Positions 14,769-23,790 of a DNA stretch of 64,000 nt are shown here, piece after piece. The stretch covers positions 50,420-114,419 of the forward strand of contig DAOOIV010000007.1 of NCBI GenBank assembly GCA_035384605.1, given 5' to 3'. The translations under genes and the position numbers were made by a program. This DNA comes from Phycisphaerae bacterium (lineage in GTDB: Bacteria > Planctomycetota > Phycisphaerae > UBA1845 > PWPN01). Positions within the stretch are counted from its first letter, which is position 1, and every line of letters starts with the position of its first letter. The notes below the pieces were generated by a model that had not been told where the DNA came from, searched no databases, and was given only the letters and a program-made list of their open reading frames with translations.

Positions 14769-15785
14769 ATGACGTTCTTGTTGCCGGTCGCAACACTCGC
14801 CGCAGCCCTGTGGCAGCCAGCAGGGACCACAACGCCTGTGACTTCCGAACCAGCCGCTGACCGAGCGGCCGTGGAGTGGGTCGACGTGAAAACCGGCAAG
14901 GTCCTGTTCTCCGGCCGGGATATCGTTTGCTTCGACTGGGACCGGCAGGTCTTTGAACTGACCCGTGAAAGAGCGATGGATCTCATGTCCCTCCCGCCCA
15001 TGCTTCAACGCGACTTTGTGGTCCGCGACCGGGAGGGCGAGATCTACCGCGGCTGCTTCATGAGTGCGTTATCATCGTCCAGCTATGACGGCCCGACCAT
15101 TGGCAGCGACTTCTTCGAGGTTGAGGGTATCAGACCGCCGTTGTATCACATCGCCGGAGGCTACCCCGGTGAGCACGGTCCGGGTGCCAAACTACGGTTC
15201 GATCCCCGCTTGAGACAACATCTTGATACCGCCGGTTTGCTGCGCAGTATTAAAGAGGGCGAGAAGGTTGAACCTGTCGAAACCGTTTTCTGCGGCTGGC
15301 ACGGCGAGGCCTTGGGGCGCCGAGCGGCAATCATGTTCTTCCCTGAGACTATACGCATGGGGCTTGACATTCGACTCGTGCTGCGGTTCCACAAGACCAA
15401 AGCGGCAACAGGCTCGCCGGCCGAGCGCGAGCGAGATGCACGTCGTGGCATCACGCGCGATCCTGCGATCTCCCAAGAGCCTGATCGCGTCGAAGCCCAT
15501 ATCACGCTGAGATCAAACGACGGCAAGTCCGAGCGCACCAGGAAGATCACAGTCCCTGTCGAGAATCTGATCGAAGGGTACTCCAGTGCCTTCCCGCTTG
15601 TCGTCTGGCCGTGGAGCGAATCGGGCCGATCCGTGGACGACCTGTTCAAGCCCGGCCCCGCCGAGCTGACTGTTAGCATCGTGGCTACGCGGAAAACAGA
15701 TAAAGGCATCGAACAAATCGGCATCTGGGATATCCCCACCCGCCAGGTGCAGATTCTGCCCGGTCCGCATCGAGAAGGAAAATGA
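14769..15785 (+). CDS. Exported protein of unknown function
   Basis: 338 residues from the ATG at 14769. The first 20 residues (MTFLLPVATLAAALWQPAG) can act as a signal peptide. The mature part is mixed beta with few cysteines and includes VEWVDVKTGKVLFSG, LPPMLQRDFVVRDREGEIY and a beta-rich C-terminus ending TRQVQILPG. I do not recognise the family. The frame is open back to 14439, but the upstream part crosses repeat copy C. It ends 71 bases before the response regulator and may share its transcript, which would be consistent with an envelope-stress role. That is only inference from position. Confidence 0.6.
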   Translation: MTFLLPVATLAAALWQPAGTTTPVTSEPAADRAAVEWVDVKTGKVLFSGRDIVCFDWDRQVFELTRERAMDLMSLPPMLQRDFVVRDREGEIYRGCFMSALSSSSYDGPTIGSDFFEVEGIRPPLYHIAGGYPGEHGPGAKLRFDPRLRQHLDTAGLLRSIKEGEKVEPVETVFCGWHGEALGRRAAIMFFPETIRMGLDIRLVLRFHKTKAATGSPAERERDARRGITRDPAISQEPDRVEAHITLRSNDGKSERTRKITVPVENLIEGYSSAFPLVVWPWSESGRSVDDLFKPGPAELTVSIVATRKTDKGIEQIGIWDIPTRQVQILPGPHREGK

Positions 15786-15856
15786 ATGGCCAATGGGTAT
15801 GATAGGAGGTACCGGGCGACGGGGGCACGGGCAGATTCGGACGTAAGAGGCATCCG

Positions 15857-16564
15857 ATGTCACAGAGACGCATCCTGGTTGTCGAAGATGACGCCGCGAT
15901 TCGGCAAGGTATCGTCGATGCCCTGCAATTCGACGGTTATGCCACGCTCGAAGCCGCCAACGGCGACGTGGGGCTGGATATGGCCCGAGCCGTGGATTGC
16001 GATCTGCTGCTGCTCGACCTGGTGCTGCCAGGGGCAGACGGTTTGACTATTCTGCGGGAAGTGAGGATCACGCGACCCACGCTGCCGGTGATCATTCTCA
16101 CCGCCCGCGGCGAAGAGCAGGACCGGGTACAGGGCCTGAAACTTGGAGCAGATGACTATGTCGTCAAGCCGTTCCGCGTCGCAGAACTGCTCGCCCGCGT
16201 GGAAGCCGTGCTGCGGCGATCTCCCGAGCGGCCGGCCGATCTCAGGCTTGTTGCTTTCGCCGGTGGCGTGATCGACCTGGCGCGGAGCGAGATTCGTTTT
16301 GAGAACAACGACCGCTGCGAGCTGTCGGAGCGCGAGGTTGAACTGCTGCGTTACCTGGCCTGCAACAACGGACGGGCGATATCGAGGGACGAGATACTCT
16401 CGCGCGTCTGGCGGCTCGATCCGATCGGCATCGCGACGCGAACGATTGACATGCACATCGCGCGGTTGCGAGACAAGCTGCGAGACGACCCTGAGGATCC
16501 AAAGATCATTCTCACTGTTCGGGGCAAGGGGTACATGTTCGCCAACTGCGGAGGAGGCGGTTGA
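15857..16564 (+). CDS. OmpR/PhoB-family response regulator
   Basis: 235 residues. The receiver domain (about 5-118) has acidic residues Glu10, Asp11 and Asp12, the phospho-acceptor Asp54 in LLLDLVLPG, Thr82 in ILTARG and Lys104 in YVVKPF. The winged-helix DNA-binding domain (about 135-230) carries ELSEREVELLRYLA, IGIATRTIDMHIARLRDKL and ILTVRGKGYMF. It is a transcription factor switched on by phosphorylation, almost certainly by the kinase that starts at its stop codon. Genes controlled are unknown. The preceding exported protein is a candidate because of its position. Confidence 0.95.
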   Translation: MSQRRILVVEDDAAIRQGIVDALQFDGYATLEAANGDVGLDMARAVDCDLLLLDLVLPGADGLTILREVRITRPTLPVIILTARGEEQDRVQGLKLGADDYVVKPFRVAELLARVEAVLRRSPERPADLRLVAFAGGVIDLARSEIRFENNDRCELSEREVELLRYLACNNGRAISRDEILSRVWRLDPIGIATRTIDMHIARLRDKLRDDPEDPKIILTVRGKGYMFANCGGGG

Positions 16565-18585
16565 TGCGACCCTGGCTGACATGGCCGGCCTTTGTCGTGT
16601 GCATTGCCGTGATCCTGGCGGCCATGGGCTGGCATAGTCAGACCGTGCTGCAACTTGACCGTGCAGACGCGGCCGCGATTCGCCGAGCCGCGATCGAGGA
16701 GCGAATCCGCCTGGCCCTGTGGCGGATGGATTCGGCCCTGACACCGTTGGTCGCCCAGGAAAGTACCTGGCCATACTACGCGTACGCGTCGTTCGCGCCG
16801 ACGGAAAGGGCCTATACGAATCTGCTCAACCCGGTCCAACCAGGCGAGATTCTGATGGCCTCCCCGCTGCTCGACCCGCCGTCGCGGCATGTGTTGGTGC
16901 ATTTTCAGATCAATCCGGATAACAGCATCTCCTCGCCGCAGGTACCGACCGGCCCGATGCGCCAGATTGCGGAAGGGCAATACACCACCGCCGACAAGAT
17001 CGAGCTCTACACCCGGCGACTCGCAGCTCTCCAACCGATCCTGAGCAGGGCCAACCTCCTGAGCATGCTGGAACCGGCGGAGCCCCCTCCTGTCAGAATT
17101 GCCGTGCTGCCGACCGCCTCTCAACCCTCGGCCGACCAGGAGAGCCTCGCCCAGCAATCCGAGGTTCAGTCGTTTTGGGGTCTGTCCAACCAGCTTCCCG
17201 ATCGGGATCTCCGGCGGCGATTGGGTCGGCTTGACGAGCAGATCTACACCCAGCAAGCCGTCACTCCTCAGCCCGCGGCACAGGAGCAAGGACAAGTCTC
17301 GGGATTATCCCAGGGCGGCAACCCCAGACAAGACCGTGCTCAACGGCCGTCGTCCTCCGGCAAACAGGTGAGAAGTTCCGGCAAGACAAGCTGGATATCA
17401 CCCGATCAACAGGACCTGATGAACACCTACGATGCCCAAGCACGGGGCTACAACTACGACGTCAACGGAGAGCTGATCCTGACTAACGCCGGCAATTCGA
17501 GAGTAATGCGAGGGGGCGTCAAAGAGGGATCGGCACGGTCTTTGTGGATCGGGGACACGCTCGTACTGGCTCGCAGAGCAAGGGTCAACGGGAGCGAATA
17601 CATTCAGGGCTGCCGGTTCGATTGGCCGGGGATTCAGAGCTGGCTGCTCGGCGAGATCCGGGATCTGTTGCCCGAAGCCCGTCTCGAACCGGCCGACCTG
17701 GAGCTCGACCAGACCGACACGCGCCGGCTGGCAGCTCTGCCGATCCGCCTCGTCCCGGGCGACATACCCAGCCCCCCGGCACAGGGCATGTCCCCGGTTC
17801 GAATGACGTTACTCGTCGCGTGGTCCTGCCTGCTCCTGGCGGCGGCCGCAGTGATCATACTGCTGGTGGGAACGATGTCTCTGAGCGAGCGCCGGGCAGC
17901 CTTCGTCTCGGCAGTCACTCACGAGATGCGGACGCCGCTGACCACGTTTCGGATGTACACCGAGATGCTGACCGGTGGCATGGTGCCCAGCGAGGAAAAA
18001 CGACGGCGATACCTCGATACGTTGCGCGTCGAAGCCGAGCGGCTCAGCCACCTGGTTGAGAACGTACTTGCTTATGCCCGCCTGGAGAAGAATCGGGCGA
18101 TCAGCGCCGCTCAGAACGTGACCCTTGCCGAGTTGATCGCGAGAGTCGAGAAACGCCTGGCCGAGCGCGCCGCACAAGCGGGCATGAAACTGGAGGTATC
18201 GAGGCCCGAGGACATCTGCTCTTCGACTGTTCACGTGGATCCTTCCGCAGTGGAACAAATCCTGTTTAACCTGGTGGACAACGCCTGCAAGTACGCCGTC
18301 TCGACCGGTGATCGGCGAATCCGGCTGGAGACGCTGCGGGACGGAGGCAAGGCAACCGTGCGGGTCCGCGATTACGGGCCGGGGATCCCCGAGCGCGAGG
18401 CAAGGAAGCTATTTCGTCCGTTCTGCAAGTCGGCAAAGGACGCCGCGAACTCATCGCCCGGCGTGGGTCTGGGATTGGCCCTCAGTCGCCGACTGGCGCG
18501 GCACATGGGAGGCGATCTGCGACTCGATCAGAGCGTCAACGATGGCGCCTGCTTCGTCCTCACTCTACCCGCAACGGTCAACTGA
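16564..18585 (+). CDS. Membrane sensor histidine kinase, partner of the preceding regulator
   Basis: 673 residues. The ATG overlaps the regulator stop by one base (TGATG), with GGAGGAGG upstream inside the regulator gene, so the two are translationally coupled. A membrane helix lies at about 8-25. A long periplasmic region of about 390 residues with a Gln/Pro-rich stretch follows, then a second helix at about 415-438. The phospho-accepting His453 is in VTHEMRTPLTTF. An N box (FNLVDNACKYA) precedes the G boxes (DYGPGIPER, GVGLGLALS) of the ATPase domain. The sensor region is unusually large and resembles nothing I can name, so the signal is unknown. Confidence 0.93.
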   Translation: MRPWLTWPAFVVCIAVILAAMGWHSQTVLQLDRADAAAIRRAAIEERIRLALWRMDSALTPLVAQESTWPYYAYASFAPTERAYTNLLNPVQPGEILMASPLLDPPSRHVLVHFQINPDNSISSPQVPTGPMRQIAEGQYTTADKIELYTRRLAALQPILSRANLLSMLEPAEPPPVRIAVLPTASQPSADQESLAQQSEVQSFWGLSNQLPDRDLRRRLGRLDEQIYTQQAVTPQPAAQEQGQVSGLSQGGNPRQDRAQRPSSSGKQVRSSGKTSWISPDQQDLMNTYDAQARGYNYDVNGELILTNAGNSRVMRGGVKEGSARSLWIGDTLVLARRARVNGSEYIQGCRFDWPGIQSWLLGEIRDLLPEARLEPADLELDQTDTRRLAALPIRLVPGDIPSPPAQGMSPVRMTLLVAWSCLLLAAAAVIILLVGTMSLSERRAAFVSAVTHEMRTPLTTFRMYTEMLTGGMVPSEEKRRRYLDTLRVEAERLSHLVENVLAYARLEKNRAISAAQNVTLAELIARVEKRLAERAAQAGMKLEVSRPEDICSSTVHVDPSAVEQILFNLVDNACKYAVSTGDRRIRLETLRDGGKATVRVRDYGPGIPEREARKLFRPFCKSAKDAANSSPGVGLGLALSRRLARHMGGDLRLDQSVNDGACFVLTLPATVN

Positions 18586-18700
18586 TTCCCCCTGCTCCAG
18601 CACCCGAACTCTTGACGAGCCACGGGGTTGCTCGGGCTGAGCCTGTCGAAGCCATCCCCGTGGTCTTGCCGAGGTGGGCGTCGAATCCCCTCGCTGGCAG

Positions 18701-18782
18701 CGGAATCCGTTCTGCTGGCATCGGAATCTGTTCTGCTGGCCCCGGAATCCGGTCTGCTGGCCCCGGAATCCATTCCGGGGCC
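18701..18782. repeat. Three 21-bp tandem units plus a perfect palindrome
   Basis: Units at 18701-18721, 18722-18742 and 18743-18763 follow CGGAATCYGKTCTGCTGGC plus two bases. A fourth, cut, unit (18764-18780) closes the perfect palindrome GGCCCCGGAAT-CC-ATTCCGGGGCC (18759-18782). It lies downstream of the histidine kinase and convergent with the OmpA-like gene. It forms the left half of a composite element also seen near 47.3 kb. Confidence 0.8.
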
Positions 18783-18879
18783 TTCCGCGCCGAGGATTCC
18801 CATCCTCATTCTCGCCGATGGCGGAATGAACTCCGCCAGGCAGGGCGGTCCTGCTTCGCGACCAGCGCTTCGCAGGACA

Positions 18880-18972
18880 GGCCCGGAAGGGATTCCGGGC
18901 CGAGCGAATGTGGATTCCGGGCCGAGCGAATGTGGATTCCGGGCCGAGCGAATGTGGATTCCGGGCCGAGCG
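18880..18972. repeat. Hairpin-seeded 22-bp tandem array, locus 1
   Basis: The inverted repeat GGCCCGGAA-GGGA-TTCCGGGCC (18880-18901) leads into units of GATTCCGGGCCGAGCGAATG plus TG at 18891, 18913 and 18935, then a partial unit from 18957 to 18972. Units are identical. There are no spacers, so it is not a CRISPR. The same design with a slightly different unit occurs at 47297-47433. Confidence 0.88.
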
Positions 18973-19006
18973 ACACGCCCCGTGGCATGCTCACCACACA
19001 AGTCGG

Positions 19007-19882
19007 TCAACGACCGGTTGCCGGGGCGAATGCCAGGCCCAGGTCGTCGACGGTCTTGATATTCTTGCTGAAACTGCGGACCTTCTCCGCCGGGACCAGG
19101 TAGATCTCGACCCGGCGGTTCCTGGCCTTGCCCGCACTCGTCGAGTTGTCGGCGATGGGCCGATGTTCGCCATAGCCCATCACGCCCATGCGTTTCATCG
19201 AGACCTGCAGGTCAGCCATGATGTTCATGACTGCAATGGCTCGATGCGCCGACAAGTGCCAGTTGGTGCGGTGCTGCTGCAGCGTCTCGGGGCGCATGAT
19301 CGGCGTGGTGCAGGTGTGCCCGACGATCACGACATCAAAGCCGGTGGCCGCGGCAGAGTTGACAATTGCCGCAAACTCCCTCAGCGAAGCCATCACCTCA
19401 GCCGAGATATTCGTCTTGTCGCTGCCCAATTCAAACAGCAGGTCCGCCTTCCAGCGAACCGCCCCTTTCTCGGGCAGGTACTCGAGGATTTCCGGGTACT
19501 TGGAGGCCAGTTGTTTGAGCGCCGAGTCCAGTGCATCGGGCAGGACGGCTTTCTGGGTCATGATCAGCGTCGAGATGTCGACTCCGCGTTTTTCGAGGAG
19601 ATCGAGCGCTTTCTGGAAATTGGCCCGCAGGCTGTCCGCCTCGGCCATGGCCCGGACGATCTGCTCCTCCTTGGCCTGAAGCTGGGCGTTCTTGCTCTTG
19701 ATCTCGGTGTCTCGCTGCTGCACAAGGAGTTGTGCATCCTGCAAATCGGACTTGGCGATGTTGTATTGCTCGGTCAACTCCGCGTTGGCCCGCTTGGCCT
19801 GTACCCATTGATCGTAATAGCATCCGGTGTTGCCGGCAGCCAGGGCGATGAACGCCAACCCACTCATGCATCTCTTGGCCAT
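19007..19882 (-). CDS. OmpA-family lipoprotein (peptidoglycan-binding)
   Basis: 291 residues from the ATG at 19882, chosen because AAAGGAG lies 7 nt upstream. The further in-frame ATG at 19900 overlaps that site. The signal ends in AAGNTGC, a plausible lipobox with Cys21. Residues about 25-90 form a coiled coil with heptad-like Gln/Glu/Lys spacing. The C-terminal half is an OmpA/MotB-like domain (LLFELGSDKTNISAEV, VVIVGHTCTTPIM, SAHRAIAVMNIM, VMGYGEHRPIADNST, KARNRRVEIYLVP) that binds peptidoglycan and tethers the outer membrane. The coiled coil between lipid anchor and cell wall fits a spacer role. Confidence 0.9.
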   Translation of the reverse strand: MAKRCMSGLAFIALAAGNTGCYYDQWVQAKRANAELTEQYNIAKSDLQDAQLLVQQRDTEIKSKNAQLQAKEEQIVRAMAEADSLRANFQKALDLLEKRGVDISTLIMTQKAVLPDALDSALKQLASKYPEILEYLPEKGAVRWKADLLFELGSDKTNISAEVMASLREFAAIVNSAAATGFDVVIVGHTCTTPIMRPETLQQHRTNWHLSAHRAIAVMNIMADLQVSMKRMGVMGYGEHRPIADNSTSAGKARNRRVEIYLVPAEKVRSFSKNIKTVDDLGLAFAPATGR

Positions 19883-20154
19883 TTCAGTCTCCTTTGCCAT
19901 TCGCTACTCGTATCCGTACTTCGCGTCTCGGGTCGGCCGGAAAGAACGCCTCGGGGAATCCATGGGGCGAATCTAACACGGCGGCGCTCGTTCGCTTGAC
20001 GCGATTGAACCTGCCCGAGGTATATGCCCTTGTACCGCTATCAGTCTCTCACACCGCCCCGCTCGCGCCAACCGGACGGCGGCGTGAAACTCGGAATGGT
20101 TTGCCTCTCGCATGCGTCGCCGAGAAACAGCTGCTTCGGTGATGGCGGTCTGCC

Positions 20155-21420
20155 TCAACCGGCCGCAGGCGCCGCCTTACCCTTGCCGGCTTTCTTGTCC
20201 TTCTTCTCTTTGGGCGGCTTGGGTATTCGCGGTTTCGACGCCTGATTGCCGACAAACCATCCGATACCGGCGCCCAAGCCCCCAACCAGCAGACACCCGA
20301 GCAGCAGGAACCAGAACTGCTCGGTCAGGGCCAACAGGTAGCCGGGGCAAGTCCCGAAGGCCATAGCCACATTGGCGGCCATGAGCAAACCCATCACCAA
20401 CGTTCCGGAGATCAGCAAACCTGTGAACGCGGGCGACGCCGCTTCAACGGTCCCAATTACCATCGGCATAGCGACGGCCGCAGGTGCAAAGGACTCTTCG
20501 GCGGCGGGCAAAGCCTCGGCGGGCTCCTCCGGGGCCGGTTCGGTGACCGTCGGTCCGGTGGCGGCCAAGGCCGTCTCGGCCGTGTCACCCATATCAATGC
20601 CCTCAAGGAGTTCCGCCCCCAGAGACGTGTCGTCGCTCTCCCGGGTCAATTCGAGCAACCCGGAGCCCCCTCCGCTGCCATCCAGCCCAAGATGCTCGTC
20701 ACCGCCGGTCATCAGGGTCTTGGCCATCGGGTCGGCGGCGATTTCAAGGTCATCATCATCAAACACGCTGATGCCGATGTTGGTGATGACCGTATCATCT
20801 TTCTTCATACCCTCGACGGCGCTCTTGTCCACTTCGTCAAGACTGACGATGTCCCGCCCCAGATCGCTGCCACTTCCGCTGTCAGAGGGTTTGCGCTTCT
20901 GCCCGGCCGCAGGTCCACTATCAGACAGGGCTGTAGGCCCCGAGCCGCCGCCGGAGTCCTCCAGGCTGATCACACCACTGCCGCTGCCGGAATCCTCAAG
21001 GGCAAGCACGCCGGAGCTGTCCGAGCCGCCTCCCGAATCGGAGAGGGAGATCCCGCCGCTGCCGCCGGAATCGCTGAGCTTGAAGTCGCCCGTACCTTCA
21101 TCGATCTTGAGTCCGGAGGCGTCGGTGCCCAACTCGAAGCCGGAGCCGCTGCCGCCGGGTGCGGCGGAAGTCTTGCCGAACCTGGATGCCGAAGGGGTAT
21201 CCTCCTCGGGTGGGGCCAACGGGAGCACATCACTGTCTCCCAGCGAAAGCGGTGCGCCCTCTTCCTTCGACAGCCGCTCGACCTCATCCACACGGTAGTT
21301 GAGCTTGCCGGCGTCGCGAAACTCCCGAAGCTTGCCCTCGCGGACCAGAGCCTTCAGTTTGTCCTCGGTCAGGCCAAGCCTGGCGAGCGTCTCTTCCAAG
21401 TTGTAGTACATTTTTGCCAT
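20155..21420 (-). CDS. HTH domain membrane protein with acidic Ser/Gly linker
   Basis: 421 residues from the ATG at 21420. The N-terminus (YYNLEETLARLGLTEDKLKA, then LREFRDAGKLNYRVDEVERL) is a MerR/excisionase-like helix-turn-helix. A disordered linker of about 200 residues follows, made of repeated LSDSGG/LEDSGSGSG-like pieces with net negative charge. Two or three membrane helices lie near the C-terminus (20255-20320, 20335-20440), and the tail is rich in Lys and Pro. Similar proteins occur widely in Phycisphaerae to my knowledge, but no function is established. The design suggests a membrane-tethered DNA or RNA binder. The upstream codons to 21468 lack a ribosome binding site. Confidence 0.75.
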   Translation of the reverse strand: MAKMYYNLEETLARLGLTEDKLKALVREGKLREFRDAGKLNYRVDEVERLSKEEGAPLSLGDSDVLPLAPPEEDTPSASRFGKTSAAPGGSGSGFELGTDASGLKIDEGTGDFKLSDSGGSGGISLSDSGGGSDSSGVLALEDSGSGSGVISLEDSGGGSGPTALSDSGPAAGQKRKPSDSGSGSDLGRDIVSLDEVDKSAVEGMKKDDTVITNIGISVFDDDDLEIAADPMAKTLMTGGDEHLGLDGSGGGSGLLELTRESDDTSLGAELLEGIDMGDTAETALAATGPTVTEPAPEEPAEALPAAEESFAPAAVAMPMVIGTVEAASPAFTGLLISGTLVMGLLMAANVAMAFGTCPGYLLALTEQFWFLLLGCLLVGGLGAGIGWFVGNQASKPRIPKPPKEKKDKKAGKGKAAPAAG

Positions 21421-21502
21421 GATCGCCGCCCAACTCTCTTCGCGCCCGGCCCGTCGGCCGGACCGCAAACCTCAGCTACTCAGTTGTCCGCAAGCCGCCA
21501 TG

Positions 21503-22042
21503 TTAAGGCAAAACCGGTCCTTTGGCCGGTGCGGAGGTCACCGGCAGGTCCGCTTGGTCCTGCCGGATGGCTCGTTGCTGCTGGACCATCATACGAACCG
21601 CCCCGGGAACCGGATCCGCGACGTTGAACTCTTCCAGGTACCGGTCCGAAGTCCAGGTTCGAGCGGCCACCAGCCGGAGCAGCAACTCATCATTCGACGC
21701 CCTGTCTAATTCGTAACACCAGATGGTGCCCGTGTCCACATCCAGCATGAACACGCCGTAAGTCCTGGGGGTCAACTGCCCGCTGAACGCGTAGATGCCC
21801 CGGGCGCCCACCAAGCCACCCCCGGCTCCTCCTGTCTGGGCCACGGCCGAACGCATGAATCTGCCCTCGTCCAGTCGCAGGACCAAGGCCGACGCGATGA
21901 TCGCGAGCAAAACGGCGATCACCCACCAGACCGTATGGCGGCCACCTTCCCGAACGACCACCACGACCGGTTGGCCGCGATCAGCCCCCGCGTCGATGGC
22001 ATGGGCCACATCACTGCTCGTCACATCGGACCCGAGTTGCAT
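21503..22042 (-). CDS. Single-pass membrane protein of unknown function
   Basis: 179 residues. A short cytoplasmic part is followed by one membrane helix at about residues 38-56 (WWVIAVLLAIIASALVLRL), then an extracytoplasmic domain. The domain holds GARGIYAFSGQLTPRTYGVF, MLDVDTGTIWCYEL and DRYLEEFNVADPVP. The pattern of a small beta domain reporting on a fixed value and ending in an EEFN block is one I associate with Phycisphaerae hypothetical proteins, usually beside the HTH membrane protein, as here. The gap to that gene is 82 bases on the same strand, so they may form an operon. Function not known. Confidence 0.7.
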   Translation of the reverse strand: MQLGSDVTSSDVAHAIDAGADRGQPVVVVVREGGRHTVWWVIAVLLAIIASALVLRLDEGRFMRSAVAQTGGAGGGLVGARGIYAFSGQLTPRTYGVFMLDVDTGTIWCYELDRASNDELLLRLVAARTWTSDRYLEEFNVADPVPGAVRMMVQQQRAIRQDQADLPVTSAPAKGPVLP

Positions 22043-22268
22043 GGGGAACCTCTGGTTCCTAGCGGGGCTGAAAACGCAGGCTCTTACGAAGCATGAACTT
22101 ACGCGGATGCCCCATTAGACATTATACACCTGCTGGCCAGCGGGTCAATCTGGCGGACCGGCAAGATCGCATACCCGTGGCGCAAAGCCGCAAAGACCGG
22201 CACCGCAATACTCGGAGACGGCCAATGCCAACAGGGAAGATGTGGAATGATGTCGGCGCGCCCTGTTT

Positions 22269-22937
22269 TCAGGCGAAGAAGATCTGACGGACGGCTCGGG
22301 CAATGGCATCCACATTGTGGAAGAAGAACCACATGGGCACCGCCAGCATGGCCGCCCCGATGACCACCATGCTTGCCCCGGCCGGTGACGGGAGCATGGA
22401 TTCCTTCCGGATCTCGCTCTCCAGCGTCTGCATCAGTGTCTCTGCGACGGCGTCATTGGCGTTCGCCGAACGGCCGGGTTGCGTCCGGAGCGAAAGCGTG
22501 ACGTTTCGCAGTACCGGGAGCGACGTTAAGACAATCGTCAAGCCGATCTCGGCGATCTGGACCTGTTCTTCATTACCGTCGGCCGAAAAACCCAACCGGC
22601 GGCACGCCCGGTACAACAGGCGACGACACTGCGGGAGACTCGTGTTGTAAATGACCCATCCTGAGTTGCGTCGAGGCAGCAACAAACCGACAAAGCCCGC
22701 CACAATGACGCATGCCACGGCGACGGGCCACCAACCGCCGAACTCCACCATCGCCAGCAACGGACCCATGATCAATGGAACAAGGGCAATGGTCAACACC
22801 ACAAAATCCGTTCGTGCCGGCACCATGCAGGGGTGAGCCTGACTGTTGACCAGCCCCAGGCCGAGGAAGTAGACCGCCAACGGCCCGAGAGCCAGCACCA
22901 ACTGCAGAACAAACACCACCTGATCAGATGCGTCCAC
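22269..22937 (-). CDS. Multi-pass membrane protein of unknown function
   Basis: 222 residues from a GTG at 22937 preceded by AGAGGTGA. There are three hydrophobic helices in the first 90 residues and one near the C-terminus (MVVIGAAMLAVPMWFFF). The cytoplasmic part between them includes CRRLLYRACRRLGFSADG and a Glu-rich stretch. No family recognised. It lies in a run of minus-strand genes of the same character (19.0-24.8 kb), separated by gaps of 74 to 226 bases, so shared regulation is possible but not shown. Confidence 0.65.
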   Translation of the reverse strand: MDASDQVVFVLQLVLALGPLAVYFLGLGLVNSQAHPCMVPARTDFVVLTIALVPLIMGPLLAMVEFGGWWPVAVACVIVAGFVGLLLPRRNSGWVIYNTSLPQCRRLLYRACRRLGFSADGNEEQVQIAEIGLTIVLTSLPVLRNVTLSLRTQPGRSANANDAVAETLMQTLESEIRKESMLPSPAGASMVVIGAAMLAVPMWFFFHNVDAIARAVRQIFFA

Positions 22938-23011
22938 GATTGCCTGTCACCTCTATGCGATCGGTCGCGGCCCCCAGCCGGCAGCGAAACAAAGATCGAT
23001 CCTTTTGCCTG

Positions 23012-23350
23012 TTACTGCGTTGCCTCCGCAGGTGGAGCCGCAGGCAGAGGATCGGCTGCGGGGCGATCGATGTGTTGGCCTTTGGCCGCCACTTTTCGAT
23101 AACCCAAATAACGAATCACCTCGAAGACTTCGCTCCATGTGGGAAACGGGCGGTTGTTAAGGCGCTTGTACTCATCAATGGCCATGACAAACTCAAGGAG
23201 TTCATCACTCATCTCCCCTTCTTCAGCTTGTCGTCGCAGATCGCTCCTTCGTCGCCCCGGTCCGCGTCGTCTCTCCAGGCCGGCGCGACGATCCACCACG
23301 GATCGCCGCTCGCCCTGCCGCCGTTCAATCCCGGTATACTCTTGAGCCAC
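23012..23350 (-). CDS. Arg-rich N-terminus protein of unknown function
   Basis: 112 residues if started at the GTG at 23350, which has GGGAGA 4 nt upstream. An upstream TTG (23374) is less likely. Residues about 8-40 are strongly basic, with repeated ERR, DRR and GRRRSD pieces. The C-terminal half is a conserved-looking alpha-helical domain (SDELLEFVMAIDEYKRLN, PFPTWSEVFEVIRYLGYRKV) that I associate with planctomycete hypothetical proteins. Downstream of, and close to, a highly acidic protein on the same strand (35 bases to this start). Function unknown. Confidence 0.7.
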   Translation of the reverse strand: MAQEYTGIERRQGERRSVVDRRAGLERRRGPGRRRSDLRRQAEEGEMSDELLEFVMAIDEYKRLNNRPFPTWSEVFEVIRYLGYRKVAAKGQHIDRPAADPLPAAPPAEATQ

Positions 23351-23385
23351 GGACTCTCCCGATACCACCGTCAAGCGTTTCGAGA

Positions 23386-23661
23386 TCAGGAATCGTCATC
23401 CTCGTCTTCGATCTCTTCTTCGTCGAGGTCTTCGTCAAACTCGTCGTCGAAGTCCTCCTCGTCGTCGTCATCGTAGAAGTAGTCGAAGTCTTCGTCGTCC
23501 TCCTCGAAGTCGTCATCATCGTCGCTGTCCGGATCCCGAGCGCAGACGACAATCAGCGGCAGTTCACCCGGGCTGACGGTTTCCTGCTCTTCAGTCTCGT
23601 CCGGCTCCTCAAGCGCCGCCGCGATGCCGTCGCTCGCCGTGATTTTCTCCATCCAAGTCAT
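23386..23661 (-). CDS. Extremely acidic small protein
   Basis: 91 residues. The last 47 or so are nearly all Asp and Glu with interspersed Phe and Tyr (DDDDDFEEDDEDFDYFYDDD and on). The first part is ordinary (MTWMEKITASDGIAAALEE, LPLIVVCARDP). GGGAGG lies about 9 nt before the ATG. It precedes the Arg-rich protein in one likely operon. Such a chain could mimic nucleic acid, buffer a basic partner or bind divalent cations. Which is not shown by sequence. Confidence 0.7.
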   Translation of the reverse strand: MTWMEKITASDGIAAALEEPDETEEQETVSPGELPLIVVCARDPDSDDDDDFEEDDEDFDYFYDDDDEEDFDDEFDEDLDEEEIEDEDDDS

Positions 23662-23790
23662 GACCCAAGCCTCCCTTACACGTGAATTTCAGGCCTTCTC
23701 GCCGCGATCACGACCGGCAAAGTGTATAGCCGATGTCTGCCTCGTCAAGCGATTTTACCCTGTGTGATCGACCAAAACCTCAAAAAATCC

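Noticed and set aside
18880..18972. CRISPR array
   Set aside because: The 22-bp units follow each other without spacers, and no cas genes are seen.
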